Notes: a model not told the origin generated them from the letters alone. A DNA stretch of 64,000 nucleotides from Ruminiclostridium cellobioparum subsp. termitidis CT1112 (GCF_000350485.1 NZ_AORV01000022.1:62001-126000), one strand, 5' to 3'. Shown: positions 38,701 through 47,466, counted from the stretch's first letter. Translations and numbers: made by a program.

Positions 38701-41700
38701 AGTGATGCTGTATTCCATTTTTTCAATCTTTAACGGGGAGTTCTCATAATTGTACAGCCTGGTTTCAAAAGTCATTTTCTCACCTTTGACCGGCATGATG
38801 GTATCCGTGGTAACTCCGGTTATCCCTATCTTTGACACTTCTCCAACCCATACGGGTGCCGTTACCGCAATATCCTTATCCGGCTGGATTACTCTGAGGA
38901 AGTAGTACGAATATTCAGGAGCGATATTGATATCAAGTTCTCCGCTGCTGCTGTTAAATTTTCTTTGCTCAATAACCCTTCCGCCGTTTACCACAACCTC
39001 AACAGTACCGATACTTGAGTCATCAGGGTCATTTATGCTGGCCTGAATATGCAGGGATTCCGGTACTTCATTTATGATTGAGCCCATGAGCTGATCATTG
39101 ACAGTATACATAATGTTCAGGTTCTTATCCTCAGTCGAATACATGGACATATTATTTATGCCTTGCAGCAGACCGGCCTCTGAGAAATCATCAGTAATGA
39201 CAACCGAACGGGCATTATTTGAATTGCCCCAATTGCCCTTGTGATTGTCCTGATTATTGGTTGGTGCCACGTGCCAGCCCTTATCAAGTGCCTGAATATA
39301 GTATTCGTAAGAGGGGAAATACCCGCCGCTGCCAACAGCCCCCTCTCCGTTACCTACTTCAATCATGTTGATACGTTCATCAATTCCCTGATCCAGGTAT
39401 GCAAAGTCTGCAAAGGTTCCGAAAGTAGTTCCGGGATGGTTGAACTGTGAAATACTGGCAGGGTTATTCTTAAGCAGTTCATAATATGACTTCATACCTG
39501 CATTGCCGTCTTTTTTATTCAAGGTTGCATTATTCCGGCTGACAATACCCTCAGTGTTAAAAGTATTAATATGTCCCGGTCCGCCTGACCAGGTCATTTC
39601 AAAGCCAGGTATGGCCAGTACTCCGTTGTTTTGTTCATTAAAGGAACGCATGGTGCCGGTATAAGTCTCCCACCTTGCACGGCTTTCAGGCGTTGCCTTT
39701 GATATGTCCCCCAACGCAGCTTCAGGATTGGCTGCGGAGGTGGTATCAAAGTAATTGGAATGATCGGTAAAGGCCACAAACTGTACATTATCATTTTTAG
39801 GTATGTTTCTAATATAATCCAGACCGTTCTGCAGTGTGCCCGCGCCGTCAGAGTACTCTGCCGTATGGGAATGCAGCTGCCCGAAGTATGCCTTCAAGGC
39901 CGACTCGCCCACATTGAAGCTCCAGGTTTTCTCTGTTTTGGCATTATCGCTTGTCCTAGTTATGTTCACAGCTGCGGTATATTTTCCGTCAGCAAGGTCT
40001 GCAGCCGGTTTATACCCCGCCTTGCTTCCCGAGACGGTCATAGCAGCATCCTTTAATATTTCGGCACCTGTTTTATCTATAAGTGTTAATGTGGCACTGA
40101 TATCATCGGCATTTTCGAAAGTTACTGAAATCTCGGGCCTCTTTTCATTTCCCGTGGCACTTCCGGCTGCCGGTACTACATTGATAATTCTGGGCAGATT
40201 TTCAACGGTAACGGCAGTTACCGGAGATTCAGCATTTAAGCCGCTTACATCAGTGGCTTTTATAATAAAAGTGAAGCTGCTGATTACAGCTGTAATTTGT
40301 TCTGCAGGGATAGTGAACTCGTACTTTCCTGTGGTTGGATTTTTAGACATTACCATATCAGCATGCGTATCGGCACCAAGGGTATAGCTGACAGTAACAC
40401 TGCCCACACCCTTGTTGTCCTGCACATCTGCTGAAATAGTATACGCCGCACCTGTCCTGGCATTTGCCAGGGTGGAGGGCAGTGTAATAACCGGCGGCTT
40501 CGTGTCGTTTGTAACGCTGTAAACAGCTCTGTCTCCGTTGGAACCGGGAGCACCGGCACGGAGCTGGTCTGTGGTATTGTATTTTGAAAGTACGGCAAGC
40601 AGGTCAACCTTATCTCCTGCCGTCACTCCAATGGGATATGTGGCTGCGCGGTAAATTGGAAAGGTTACATTGTTTTTATCGGTAATATTTGTAGATCCGT
40701 TGCTGTTATATGTTCCCAAAGTAACATCTTTCAGTAAGACCACTTCAGAAACAAGGCTGTTTTTTTCGGCTTTCAGTGCGTTGATTGACTCATACTCCTG
40801 GGGTGGAATACTTGCGGTATCCTTTGCAGCAGTTACCAAAACACCTGCCGTTACACCGGTAAGCTGGGGAACTGATCCATAGCTTCCCTTTGTCCCCGTC
40901 ACCTTGACCACATCACCTATGGCGAAACCATCCAGTGAGTTATAAACCTGGAGTGCAACTATTTCCCCGTTAATTACATCCTGGAGAATTGCGCTGTCGG
41001 TACTATCATAATTGCCAAACCGGTAAGCGAGCTGCCCTACCACTGTAACGGTTGTTGCAGGTGAATCGGCAATACCTGTTACTTCATTTATGTTTTTTGA
41101 ACCCGCCGGAAAACTGTTATCGGGGATAGGATCGTCAACATTTGAAGCCTCCTTGATTGTATATGTAAATGTGACAATTTCACTGTCTTCCAGTACACCG
41201 CTTTCATCCACAGCAACAGCCGTGATGGTAACATCGGCGTCAATGGCAATCGGGGCTGAGTACTTCACGCTTATCCCACTGCCTGTGGTAACCGGTATGC
41301 TTTCATCAACAGTATAATATATGGCAGCCCCGCTAGTGGTACTTGTGAGTGCCACCCGGGTGCCCGAAACCACAGCCCCCTCGGGTATGGAGGCCTTGGG
41401 CGCCGCAACCCTTGTTTCATCTATAGGCTCTCCGCTGGCGGAGTTTCTGGGATTTGGCACAGAAGTTATAAAGTCCCTACTATTGTCGTCAGTATCAATT
41501 CCGTCAATTGCTCTTATAATGGCCAGGGTGTTTGTGGGAGCCGGTGTGGGTGCCGAACCCTCAAATGCATTTGCAGCTCCGGCACCGACAAAGTCTACTA
41601 CATTGGAATCATCCTTTCCCGTAATGGCCACGGTTGATCTGGATAATGCCACTTTGAAACCTGTAGCACCCATGGCGATACTTCCCGTGGCATCGGGGGC

Positions 41701-42057
41701 AGGCAAGTCTGTTGTGCCACCGGTACCATTAGCTTCCTGAATGAGATAATACCCTTTGGCTTTAATGGTCCCGCTGAGTAAAGTGCATGCTGTGGAGCTG
41801 GTTTGCCAGTTAGTGCCCGTTGCTGAAGTGTACTGAACCGACCATCCATCCAGGACAATATCAGTATTAGTCGGATTGTACAACTCAATAAAATCATTTT
41901 TATAGGTGGCTCCGGAATTACCTCCTCCTCCGTAGGCCTGATTGATTACTACATTATTTCCCTCCCGGGCAGCAAGCAGCTCCGCGGGAAATACCGATAG
42001 ACAAACCGCCAGCACCAGAAATAGTGCCAGACACCTTTTACCTGCTCTCTTCATCAC
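35767..42057 (-). CDS. Giant S-layer-anchored multidomain protein with PHP-type metallohydrolase domain
   Basis: This 2096-residue protein has a signal peptide ending near LLAA (residue 30). Domains in order: lamin-tail domain (about 32-210); chitobiase-like beta domain (about 220-300); OB-fold-like region (about 325-510); Ig-like repeats (about 520-715); a PHP/CehA-type metallohydrolase with GQLHSHTAEYSDG near 730 and FVAFTDHSNYF; a glutamine-amidotransferase-like fold (about 1190-1300); a YhcR-like OB domain (about 1480-1670); an Asn/Ser/Gly linker (about 1675-1720); a beta region; and three SLH domains from about 1915. The last anchor it to cell-wall polysaccharide. Nucleic acid or phosphoester hydrolysis at the surface is plausible; the substrate is unknown. 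Start is GTG 42057 or ATG 42054 after AAAGGA. Confidence 0.85.
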   Translation of the reverse strand: MMKRAGKRCLALFLVLAVCLSVFPAELLAAREGNNVVINQAYGGGGNSGATYKNDFIELYNPTNTDIVLDGWSVQYTSATGTNWQTSSTACTLLSGTIKAKGYYLIQEANGTGGTTDLPAPDATGSIAMGATGFKVALSRSTVAITGKDDSNVVDFVGAGAANAFEGSAPTPAPTNTLAIIRAIDGIDTDDNSRDFITSVPNPRNSASGEPIDETRVAAPKASIPEGAVVSGTRVALTSTTSGAAIYYTVDESIPVTTGSGISVKYSAPIAIDADVTITAVAVDESGVLEDSEIVTFTYTIKEASNVDDPIPDNSFPAGSKNINEVTGIADSPATTVTVVGQLAYRFGNYDSTDSAILQDVINGEIVALQVYNSLDGFAIGDVVKVTGTKGSYGSVPQLTGVTAGVLVTAAKDTASIPPQEYESINALKAEKNSLVSEVVLLKDVTLGTYNSNGSTNITDKNNVTFPIYRAATYPIGVTAGDKVDLLAVLSKYNTTDQLRAGAPGSNGDRAVYSVTNDTKPPVITLPSTLANARTGAAYTISADVQDNKGVGSVTVSYTLGADTHADMVMSKNPTTGKYEFTIPAEQITAVISSFTFIIKATDVSGLNAESPVTAVTVENLPRIINVVPAAGSATGNEKRPEISVTFENADDISATLTLIDKTGAEILKDAAMTVSGSKAGYKPAADLADGKYTAAVNITRTSDNAKTEKTWSFNVGESALKAYFGQLHSHTAEYSDGAGTLQNGLDYIRNIPKNDNVQFVAFTDHSNYFDTTSAANPEAALGDISKATPESRARWETYTGTMRSFNEQNNGVLAIPGFEMTWSGGPGHINTFNTEGIVSRNNATLNKKDGNAGMKSYYELLKNNPASISQFNHPGTTFGTFADFAYLDQGIDERINMIEVGNGEGAVGSGGYFPSYEYYIQALDKGWHVAPTNNQDNHKGNWGNSNNARSVVITDDFSEAGLLQGINNMSMYSTEDKNLNIMYTVNDQLMGSIINEVPESLHIQASINDPDDSSIGTVEVVVNGGRVIEQRKFNSSSGELDINIAPEYSYYFLRVIQPDKDIAVTAPVWVGEVSKIGITGVTTDTIMPVKGEKMTFETRLYNYENSPLKIEKMEYSITHLNNTQVIDTVTGIADIPAKTDASSYMFDYIPDLLGIVTLTVRVQATLGGTAYNFEIKKEFEVLDPSSIVPIAIDGGHSNFYVTGNYNDSDKAFIEMCNRSGIRVVRLGKGELTYDNLKDKKLLVLTVPFASFGTPVTEFLYTDAEIEAIKQYAGNGGNIIVCSKSDRGDPTGAGEQAAVISNEILEAIGAKARVEQGIVVDPDRASNESYRITLGGETAEDQKVFNYQAMSADVLASAFLKDVKEATNNTFSAYNSAPIAANGATPLVQGFPGTTWGTRFEDLLGSAQKYAPKPGAARITPEGQTYLMTAETLPGGGFAIVAGVTFFSTFEVKIDLDNVTQKQNSNYQLVQNIIDSIKPSPAVTDIDAVHRAPEGQRFVIEGIVTSNASGYDRDTAFFDCIYVQDSTGGINVFPVSGDIRAGQTVRITGYTSSYLGERQLQAGITEVVDSTVKALPEPRKITAKEANEGTYLGSLVRIEGTVAGISTSNNAVESIMVHDGSGTDARIFIDGYITSSKTINNLSVGAKISAVGLSSHDTLGYRIRIRNRDDIICTAQNNGGNDGGNNGNNNGNGNNGSNSGNSSNNNNSSNSSNNSNNNSNLPVFDTSDKSSVKFTPEVTVNNGAANVSLNDKDTQALINTAIQNKKPEIVISPRYKGEAGELRVTLPVHSLSALAGQDKIALTVNSDAIASVRITNAAIKEISKLEGTNMTVSLQRMQDRSVNIDIAVDNKSLSRLSGKITASIPVSRPADGLVAVLVNKDGSESILPKSVLTGQGMTLLLEGSVTIRLKDNSKTFTDVPSGSDAAGDIAFVTSRNLFTGTGPNLFSPDKKMTRSMLAAVLYNLESKPASAGILGFDDVKADAWYGEPLAWAVEKGITAGAGNNMYEPDREITRSELACMLYKYAMAVGIDTGNPADTKSFADGRTVPAWAADAVGWTLGAKLFNADDNNQINPNAKVSRAEVAGILRHLVELSVK

Positions 42058-42252
42058 ATCCGTCCTTTCTGAAAACCTTCAACAGAATTTATTGTTCTTG
42101 TCTTTATACTATATTATTTCCATATTATACTAAGAAAAATTTATTATTTCTTTTATTCTGTGTAAAGCTTGTGTAAAAAATTATCCCTGAAGGTGGACAT
42201 GATATTAGAAGTGGAATTATTCCGGCTGAAACTTTGTTCAAAAAATAAAAAA

Positions 42253-42279
42253 TCCGTCTGAAACTAATATTCAGACGGA
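42253..42279 (-). terminator. Terminator downstream of ferritin
   Basis: A perfect 10-bp stem TCCGTCTGAA/TTCAGACGGA is followed on the minus strand by TTTTTTATTTTTT. It lies about 230 bp past the ferritin stop, beyond the inverted repeat at 42324-42464, which would then be in the ferritin 3' UTR. Confidence 0.75.
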
Positions 42280-42323
42280 CATTTTAATTTATTCCCGAAC
42301 AGCTGTAATTCCTGTACGCAAAA

Positions 42324-42464
42324 CCGCAGCCCCTGCAGCTCTAATGTCTGGCGATTGCTGATATATAGTGCTCTGGCATATTAACAACCGTGAAACTCAT
42401 TAGTCACCGCGAATGATTCAAGATAAATCAATCGCCAGACATTAAAGCTGCTATAGGCTTGCGG
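42324..42464. repeat. Long imperfect inverted repeat with 71-bp centre
   Basis: The arm 42324-42357 pairs with 42429-42464. A 23-bp inner block (TCTAATGTCTGGCGATTG within it) has one mismatch, and an outer CCGCA/TGCGG block adds more. No T-run follows, so it is not a standard terminator. It might be a small non-coding RNA, a 3' UTR structure or a miniature element. Confidence 0.7.
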
Positions 42465-42512
42465 CCGGGTTAAAAAAACCGGTTTTGAAAAATGTTTTGG
42501 TGTTATAATGGT

Positions 42513-43028
42513 TTAAATGGTTCCTGCTGCGGGAGGAGTGTACACTCTCTGTGCAAGCTCGGCGTCCAGCATAAACAACCCGTTTGGATCATTTTTTATC
42601 AATTGGAGCTTTTTCAGGTATTTCTCCATTGTTGCTTCTTCTTCCACCTGCTCTGTGACAAACCACTGCAGGAAGGTGTTTGTTGCGTGGTCCTTCTCTT
42701 CCAGGGCCGCATTAACAATATTATAGATTGACTGAGTCACAAATTGTTCATGTCCCAGGGTCAGTGCAAAAATTTCTTCGGCAGATTCGAAATTTGATTC
42801 AGGAGCGTTTATTTGCAGAAGTTCTACTTTACCGCCCTTTTGATTTATATAATCAAAGAATTTCATAGCGTGATCCCGTTCTTCCTGTACCTGTATCCTG
42901 AAGAAGTTGGCAAAACCGTCAAGGTTCAAGCTTGAAAAATAAGCTTCCATTCCCAAATATAAATATGCTGAGAAAAATTCTTTCTGTACTTGTTCATTTA
43001 ATAGTTTATTTATTCTGTCACTAATCAT
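42513..43028 (-). CDS. Ferritin
   Basis: The 171-residue protein is a classic ferritin four-helix bundle: LLNEQVQKEFFSAYLYLGMEAYF (ferroxidase Glu17), EERDHAMKFFDYI (Glu and His near 49-53), LGHEQFVTQSI (Glu94) and EQVEEEATMEKYL. It stores iron as a 24-mer in the cytoplasm. The start ATG has a strong GGAGG seven bases upstream. The gene is monocistronic, with a terminator at 42253-42279. No Fur-like box was recognised. Confidence 0.96.
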   Translation of the reverse strand: MISDRINKLLNEQVQKEFFSAYLYLGMEAYFSSLNLDGFANFFRIQVQEERDHAMKFFDYINQKGGKVELLQINAPESNFESAEEIFALTLGHEQFVTQSIYNIVNAALEEKDHATNTFLQWFVTEQVEEEATMEKYLKKLQLIKNDPNGLFMLDAELAQRVYTPPAAGTI

Positions 43029-43185
43029 GTATACCTCCGGCTATCTTTTTCGTAAAACTTCATGATATAGTTATACCCTTGCTTTAATATAATAAACATG
43101 ATAAAAAAATTTATCTGGATATTCATTTATGTGGCTTTATACCGTTTTTTAATGATACTGCAGAACAAATTTTTTCTATCTATGA

Positions 43186-43191
43186 TATAAT
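43186..43191 (+). promoter_or_regulatory. Possible extended -10 upstream of the DnaD-like gene
   Basis: TGATATAAT gives an extended -10 (TATAAT at 43186-43191) about 110 bp before the ATG. No -35 match is present, as is common for extended -10 promoters. Confidence 0.45.
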
Positions 43192-43258
43192 GATTTATAT
43201 CGCTTTTATCTTTTAATCTTTAAGATAATGAATACCAAAAAGTAGAAATAAACGGGGA

Positions 43259-43292
43259 CAGCGCCCAAAACAATTTTGTTTTACGCAGATGG
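43259..43292 (+). repeat. Short remnant of the 12.6-kb repeat family
   Basis: The segment contains TTTTGTTTTACGC preceded by AACAA, close to the end of copies 1-3 near uxaC when these are read on the minus strand. It is preceded by GGGGACAGCGCCC. It lies just before the DnaD-like gene's ribosome binding site. Similarity is short, so homology is uncertain. Confidence 0.4.
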
Positions 43293-43300
43293 GAGATTAA

Positions 43301-44299
43301 ATGTTTTTTGAGGATTCAAAATCACTTTTATATTCTGACACGGCTGTGTCAGATATTTTTATCAGCCAGTATATGCCTTCTATGGACAGCACCTGTATAA
43401 AGGTGTATATTTACATGCTTTTTTTGTGCAAGCACAATAAAAAGGCCACTACTGACGAATTGGCCAAAACTCTTAATCTTTCTCTTGAGGAAGTAAAAGC
43501 CGCACTTACAAGTCTGGATAATCTTGAGGTTATCAGCTGGGTGGAAGACAAGATAAAGCTGACAGACCTAAAGGATATCGAGACCAAACGGATCTACCGC
43601 CTTAAAACCGTATCCAGTCCCGAGCAGGCTAATGAAAACTTTGAAAAGAACAAGAGCAGGAATAATACCCTCTCAGCTATCAACTCCAAGTTCTTTCAAG
43701 GGCTTATGCCTCCCAACTGGTACCTGACCATAGATAACTGGTTTACCATATATAAATTCGATGAAGATGTAATGTATACTCTCTTCAAATACTGCCATGA
43801 CAACAACACCTTCCATAAAAGCTACATAGAGGCAGTGGCCTCCAACTGGCACAGACGGGGTATTCAAAACTTTTTTGATCTTGAAAAATATTTTGAAGAA
43901 ATGTCCCAGGTCAGGGGTATCAAGGGCACCATCATTAAAAAACTGCGTCTGAGAAGGGCACTGACCGAATACGAAAATGAGTTCGTGGAGAAGTGGGTCA
44001 TTGATTACAAATATGACATGGATGTTATTGAAATCGCATTGAAAAAAACGGTTGGCAAGACTAATCCCGACTTCAGATTCCTCGACAACCTGCTGACAAA
44101 ATGGCATGAGCTGGGACTCCTGAATGCACAGGAGATTCTGGGCTACGAAGCAAGCGTCAAGACGCAGTATCAAAACAGTAAAAACAATCAAATTTCGCAG
44201 AAGCAGCTTCCAAAAGAATCGCAAAGAGACAACTTTGAGCAGCGGAAATATAACGATGATTATTATGATAACTTTTTTACCAATACCAATAAATCCTAA
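43301..44299 (+). CDS. DnaD-domain replication initiation protein
   Basis: The 332-residue protein has an N-terminal winged helix (about 1-100, with KATTDELAKTLNLSLEEVKAALTSLDNLEV) and two DnaB_2/DnaD C-terminal-type domains (about 136-200 and 217-282, the second with NPDFRFLDNLLTKWHELGLL). Such proteins help load the replicative helicase with a DnaI/DnaC-like ATPase, which is encoded 26 bp downstream. Clostridial versions with duplicated domains are common on chromosomes and phages; the flanks here show no phage genes. GGGAG precedes the ATG. Confidence 0.9.
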   Translation: MFFEDSKSLLYSDTAVSDIFISQYMPSMDSTCIKVYIYMLFLCKHNKKATTDELAKTLNLSLEEVKAALTSLDNLEVISWVEDKIKLTDLKDIETKRIYRLKTVSSPEQANENFEKNKSRNNTLSAINSKFFQGLMPPNWYLTIDNWFTIYKFDEDVMYTLFKYCHDNNTFHKSYIEAVASNWHRRGIQNFFDLEKYFEEMSQVRGIKGTIIKKLRLRRALTEYENEFVEKWVIDYKYDMDVIEIALKKTVGKTNPDFRFLDNLLTKWHELGLLNAQEILGYEASVKTQYQNSKNNQISQKQLPKESQRDNFEQRKYNDDYYDNFFTNTNKS

Positions 44300-44325
44300 A
44301 GAACCTTGAATCCAGAGGAGTCTAT

Positions 44326-45342
44326 ATGAATAGAGACATACATAATATTATTGCAAGAGAATATGAAAGAAGACAGAAGGTGTCGGCAGACCTTGCCCAA
44401 CAGAGGAAAGCCGAACTGTACGCAAAAATACCCCGGTTACTGGAAATTGATAATCAGATCAGTTTTATGGGGTTAAAGTACAACCGGCTGATTTTAACAT
44501 CAAATGGTTCTGCTTCAGAACTTCTATCCGAATTGGAACAAACCCTTAAAGCACTTTCGGATGAAAAAAACAGCATTCTTGCGGCAAACAATATCAGTCC
44601 CGAATTCTTTAAGCCCCGGTATGAATGCGAAAAGTGCAGCGATACGGGTTATATTACCGGCACATCCGGTTCTCAAAGGTGTTCCTGCTATAAACAGCAG
44701 ATAATTAATCATTTGTTTGCGATTTCAAATATAAGTCTTAATGGTAATGAAAGTTTTGAAAACTTTGACGAAGAACTATACCCTGAGGAAACAGACCAGG
44801 AGAGATATGGAATAGCCGTCTCCCCGAGGGAAAATATTATCAGTATAAAAAGGACCTGTTTGGAATTCACCAGGAATATCGATAATCCTGATTATAAAAA
44901 CCTTTTTTTCAGCGGCCGTACCGGAGTGGGCAAAACCTTTCTGTCTCTTTGTATTGCAAGGGAGCTTCTGAACCAGGGAAGAACAGTGCTCTATGTTACA
45001 GCACCGGTTTTATTTGATATTATAACGGAACACAAAATGATGGCTTATAGAGAAGACAATTATAATGACGATAAATACCAGAGTATATTTAATGTTGAGC
45101 TTTTAATTATTGACGATCTGGGAACAGAGACACTAAGTGATGCCAGATATGCCGAGCTGCTCAATATACTCAACACCCGTCAGGCCAATAACGGAATAAC
45201 TCCGTGCAAAACCATTATTTCCACAAACCTGGGCCCCAAAAAGCTCTTTGATCTCTATACCGAGCGCATTACTTCAAGAATCATGGGGCATTTTGACAGA
45301 CTTGTGCTGGCCGGAAGAGATATCAGGAGCCTTAACGCCTGA
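44326..45342 (+). CDS. DnaC/DnaI-like helicase loader ATPase
   Basis: The 338-residue AAA+ protein has Walker A GRTGVGKT (200-207), Walker B LLIIDDLGTE, a sensor segment TIISTNLGPKKL and an Arg-finger candidate in ERITSRIMGHF. The N-terminal half contains CEKC...CSC (about 104-121), a zinc-binding module like that of Bacillus DnaI, after a coiled region. It should bind the replicative helicase hexamer and help load it at origins or stalled forks with the DnaD-like partner. GAGGAG precedes the ATG. The two genes form one unit. Confidence 0.93.
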   Translation: MNRDIHNIIAREYERRQKVSADLAQQRKAELYAKIPRLLEIDNQISFMGLKYNRLILTSNGSASELLSELEQTLKALSDEKNSILAANNISPEFFKPRYECEKCSDTGYITGTSGSQRCSCYKQQIINHLFAISNISLNGNESFENFDEELYPEETDQERYGIAVSPRENIISIKRTCLEFTRNIDNPDYKNLFFSGRTGVGKTFLSLCIARELLNQGRTVLYVTAPVLFDIITEHKMMAYREDNYNDDKYQSIFNVELLIIDDLGTETLSDARYAELLNILNTRQANNGITPCKTIISTNLGPKKLFDLYTERITSRIMGHFDRLVLAGRDIRSLNA

Positions 45343-45405
45343 ATCCATCAAAAGGGAAAATTGCCGCAGCGGGAAGGATTTTCGGCTTGCCTGCAGGACG
45401 GTAGG

Positions 45406-46482
45406 TTATATCAGCCGAAGAACTCTCAGCAGCTCATACACCATCCCGGTTTTAACATTCATAAGCTCAAGTACTTGCCCTGTGAATGTCAGGAATATCA
45501 AAAGTACACCCGGCAGTACACTTATAATTGCAGCAATACCGAGACCTTTTTTCTCATAGGGTTGGAGGTATGCTGCATTTTCCGTATCCGTACGGTTATT
45601 TATAAGCTGCGTCAGGTGGGAAGGAGTTTTGAAATTTCCTTCGGTGGTTTTGAGAAAGGCGTACATTAATCCTATAAAACCTCCCAGACAGCCTAAAAAC
45701 AATATCCCATAAAATACCCCTGCAATTACTATGGATATGGTGGGTATGTTTGAAAAATCAAAGTTTTCGATTTGTTGCACACCCATGCTATCCATGCTTT
45801 TTACCAGCTTTCCGGAGGCATATGTGAGCAAAACGGCGATTGAATTGTTGATAAAGTGAGCAGTCATGCCGGCGTAAATGCTTCTGGTTCTGTATACTAT
45901 AAATCCGATAAGGGCACCCAGGAGAATGGTGCTGACACCTTTCTGCAAGTCCCTATGCAGTATACCGAACAAAATGGAGGTCAAAATAAGCGAACCTGCA
46001 GGCCCAAGCTTCTCATAACCCTTACTGATCATTCCCCTGAACAGGGTTTCTTCACACACGGCTGCCGAAACACCGATAACCAGTATCGCTATAAAAAGAG
46101 TAGGAACGTTTGGTATATCCATCTGCGGTACCGGCAGAATCCTGCCAAATATCAGCCTTATCAATCCCAGAACTATTGCATTGAGCACTCCCACCACCGG
46201 CAGGCCGAATATCATAAGGAATACAACTATCAGGTAGTTGACAGGCTTTGTCCTTTTAAGCTTCAAGGTGTCCTTGAGGTTATACCTGCCTGCTTTCAAA
46301 AAAATCAGAACAGGCAGCAGTACAAATACCAGTTCACCGATCCCGCTGTTCAGATAATTATTTTTAAAGGTGAGAAGTCCTCCTCCGTATGTCAGAAACA
46401 ATGTGGTAAGAGAGAAAAATATACCTGCTGCCACAGGACCCGGATATTTTTTATTTACTTCGAGCTCCTCAATATTATTCAC
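45406..46482 (-). CDS. CPBP-family intramembrane metalloprotease
   Basis: The 358-residue protein has about eight to nine membrane helices. The CPBP motifs are EETLFRG (Glu144, Glu145), FGILHRD (His176) and AGMTAHFINN (His209), which together form the metal site of Rce1-like proteases. Unusually, about 150 residues follow the last motif, including further helices and an amphipathic tail. It starts with GTG at 46482 after AGGAGG. Substrates are unknown; relatives act on CAAX proteins, bacteriocin immunity or anti-sigma factors. It converges on the DnaC-like gene with no clear terminator in between. Confidence 0.9.
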   Translation of the reverse strand: MNNIEELEVNKKYPGPVAAGIFFSLTTLFLTYGGGLLTFKNNYLNSGIGELVFVLLPVLIFLKAGRYNLKDTLKLKRTKPVNYLIVVFLMIFGLPVVGVLNAIVLGLIRLIFGRILPVPQMDIPNVPTLFIAILVIGVSAAVCEETLFRGMISKGYEKLGPAGSLILTSILFGILHRDLQKGVSTILLGALIGFIVYRTRSIYAGMTAHFINNSIAVLLTYASGKLVKSMDSMGVQQIENFDFSNIPTISIVIAGVFYGILFLGCLGGFIGLMYAFLKTTEGNFKTPSHLTQLINNRTDTENAAYLQPYEKKGLGIAAIISVLPGVLLIFLTFTGQVLELMNVKTGMVYELLRVLRLI

Positions 46483-46583
46483 TAAAAAAATCCTCCTGAA
46501 ATATTAATCCCAATAGTTACCTATTAATATTACTATTACGCGGAATATATTTCAATTCATTTGTTTACAAAAATTGCACCACG

Positions 46584-46628
46584 TAAAAGCTCCCCTTACA
46601 AATATTATTTGTCCGGAGAGCTTTTATA
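46584..46628 (-). terminator. Terminator of the chemoreceptor-like gene
   Basis: AAAAGCTC pairs with GAGCTTTT, and ACAAAT/ATTTGT pair inside. The stem ends in CTTTTACG on the minus strand, just after the stop at 46639. Confidence 0.65.
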
Positions 46629-46638
46629 TCCTGGATTA

Positions 46639-47466
46639 TCATACAATTTTAGAAATTTTGTTCAGCTCTTCTGCCATAGCCACCATACCCCTTACCTTTT
46701 TAATATTAGCGTTTGGGTCCCGTTCATTCGATTGTATTTCTGACGCCGAAGCCGCAAGTTCCTGTATTGCTGCCGCCGAAATTCCGTACAATCCGCTTTC
46801 GGTATTGCCGGACATATCCCGCAGTGTACAGGAGGTTTTTTTGGGAGCTATAATTCCAAGTGTTGCTGCTACCTCATCACCATCCTCCTCCTCATCGTTC
46901 AATGGATAAGCGGCTGCAAAGACCGGAATTCCATATTTTGATGAATCCAATTCTGCCAGGATGGGCTGCTTTAATTTAACAACCTTGTAAGTAACATCAG
47001 TTTCGTCCCAAATATGCCCGACTGTCAGTCCTGGCATATCAAACCTTGAGGATGGCCGCCGGTGCGCAATCCTCTCCAGTTCAGACATATATATGAATGA
47101 TCCTTCCGGAAACATTTCGGTCAAAATTGGTGCAAAGTCTCCAAAAGCCGCCGCAATCGGATGCCGCCCAGGAAATGCGATTGAAAATGAACTGTTGGAA
47201 TTATCCGTATCATTAATAATAGGTACGGATACAATGGATAATCTTTTACCGTAAATACCGGCTGGAATATTCGGGGTATGTAGGGTTGAACGGCTAACTG
47301 TGACCTTTTGACCGACTTTGAATACATTTAATTTAAATGTATCAGGTTTTAATGACCAGGTAATTGTATCCTCCTCAATTATACAAAATGCAACTCCTCC
47401 AGGGATCATAAGAGACAAAACATCAGCCAATATCTTGCATGACTCAATTGCTGATAAAGAAATCAT
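46639..47466 (-). CDS. Chemoreceptor-like sensory protein lacking the signalling domain
   Basis: The 275-residue soluble protein resembles the N-terminal sensory part of a clostridial methyl-accepting chemotaxis protein type: GGVAFCIIEEDTITWSLKPDTF, VFKVGQKV, IYGKRLSIVSVPIIND. It continues through ATLGIIAPKK and IQELAASASEIQSNE, which in full receptors leads into the coiled-coil signalling hairpin. Here it stops about 35 residues later with no hairpin tip. It may be a truncated receptor or a stand-alone ligand-binding protein. The family link is from memory of similar proteins and is moderate. A good GGAGGG site argues that it is expressed. No frameshift remnant is visible downstream. Confidence 0.6.
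   Translation of the reverse strand: MISLSAIESCKILADVLSLMIPGGVAFCIIEEDTITWSLKPDTFKLNVFKVGQKVTVSRSTLHTPNIPAGIYGKRLSIVSVPIINDTDNSNSSFSIAFPGRHPIAAAFGDFAPILTEMFPEGSFIYMSELERIAHRRPSSRFDMPGLTVGHIWDETDVTYKVVKLKQPILAELDSSKYGIPVFAAAYPLNDEEEDGDEVAATLGIIAPKKTSCTLRDMSGNTESGLYGISAAAIQELAASASEIQSNERDPNANIKKVRGMVAMAEELNKISKIV

Noticed and set aside
41321-41740. 139-codon open frame antisense to the giant surface protein
   Set aside because: Produced by Ala/Gly/Thr-rich codons of the real gene; no start signals.
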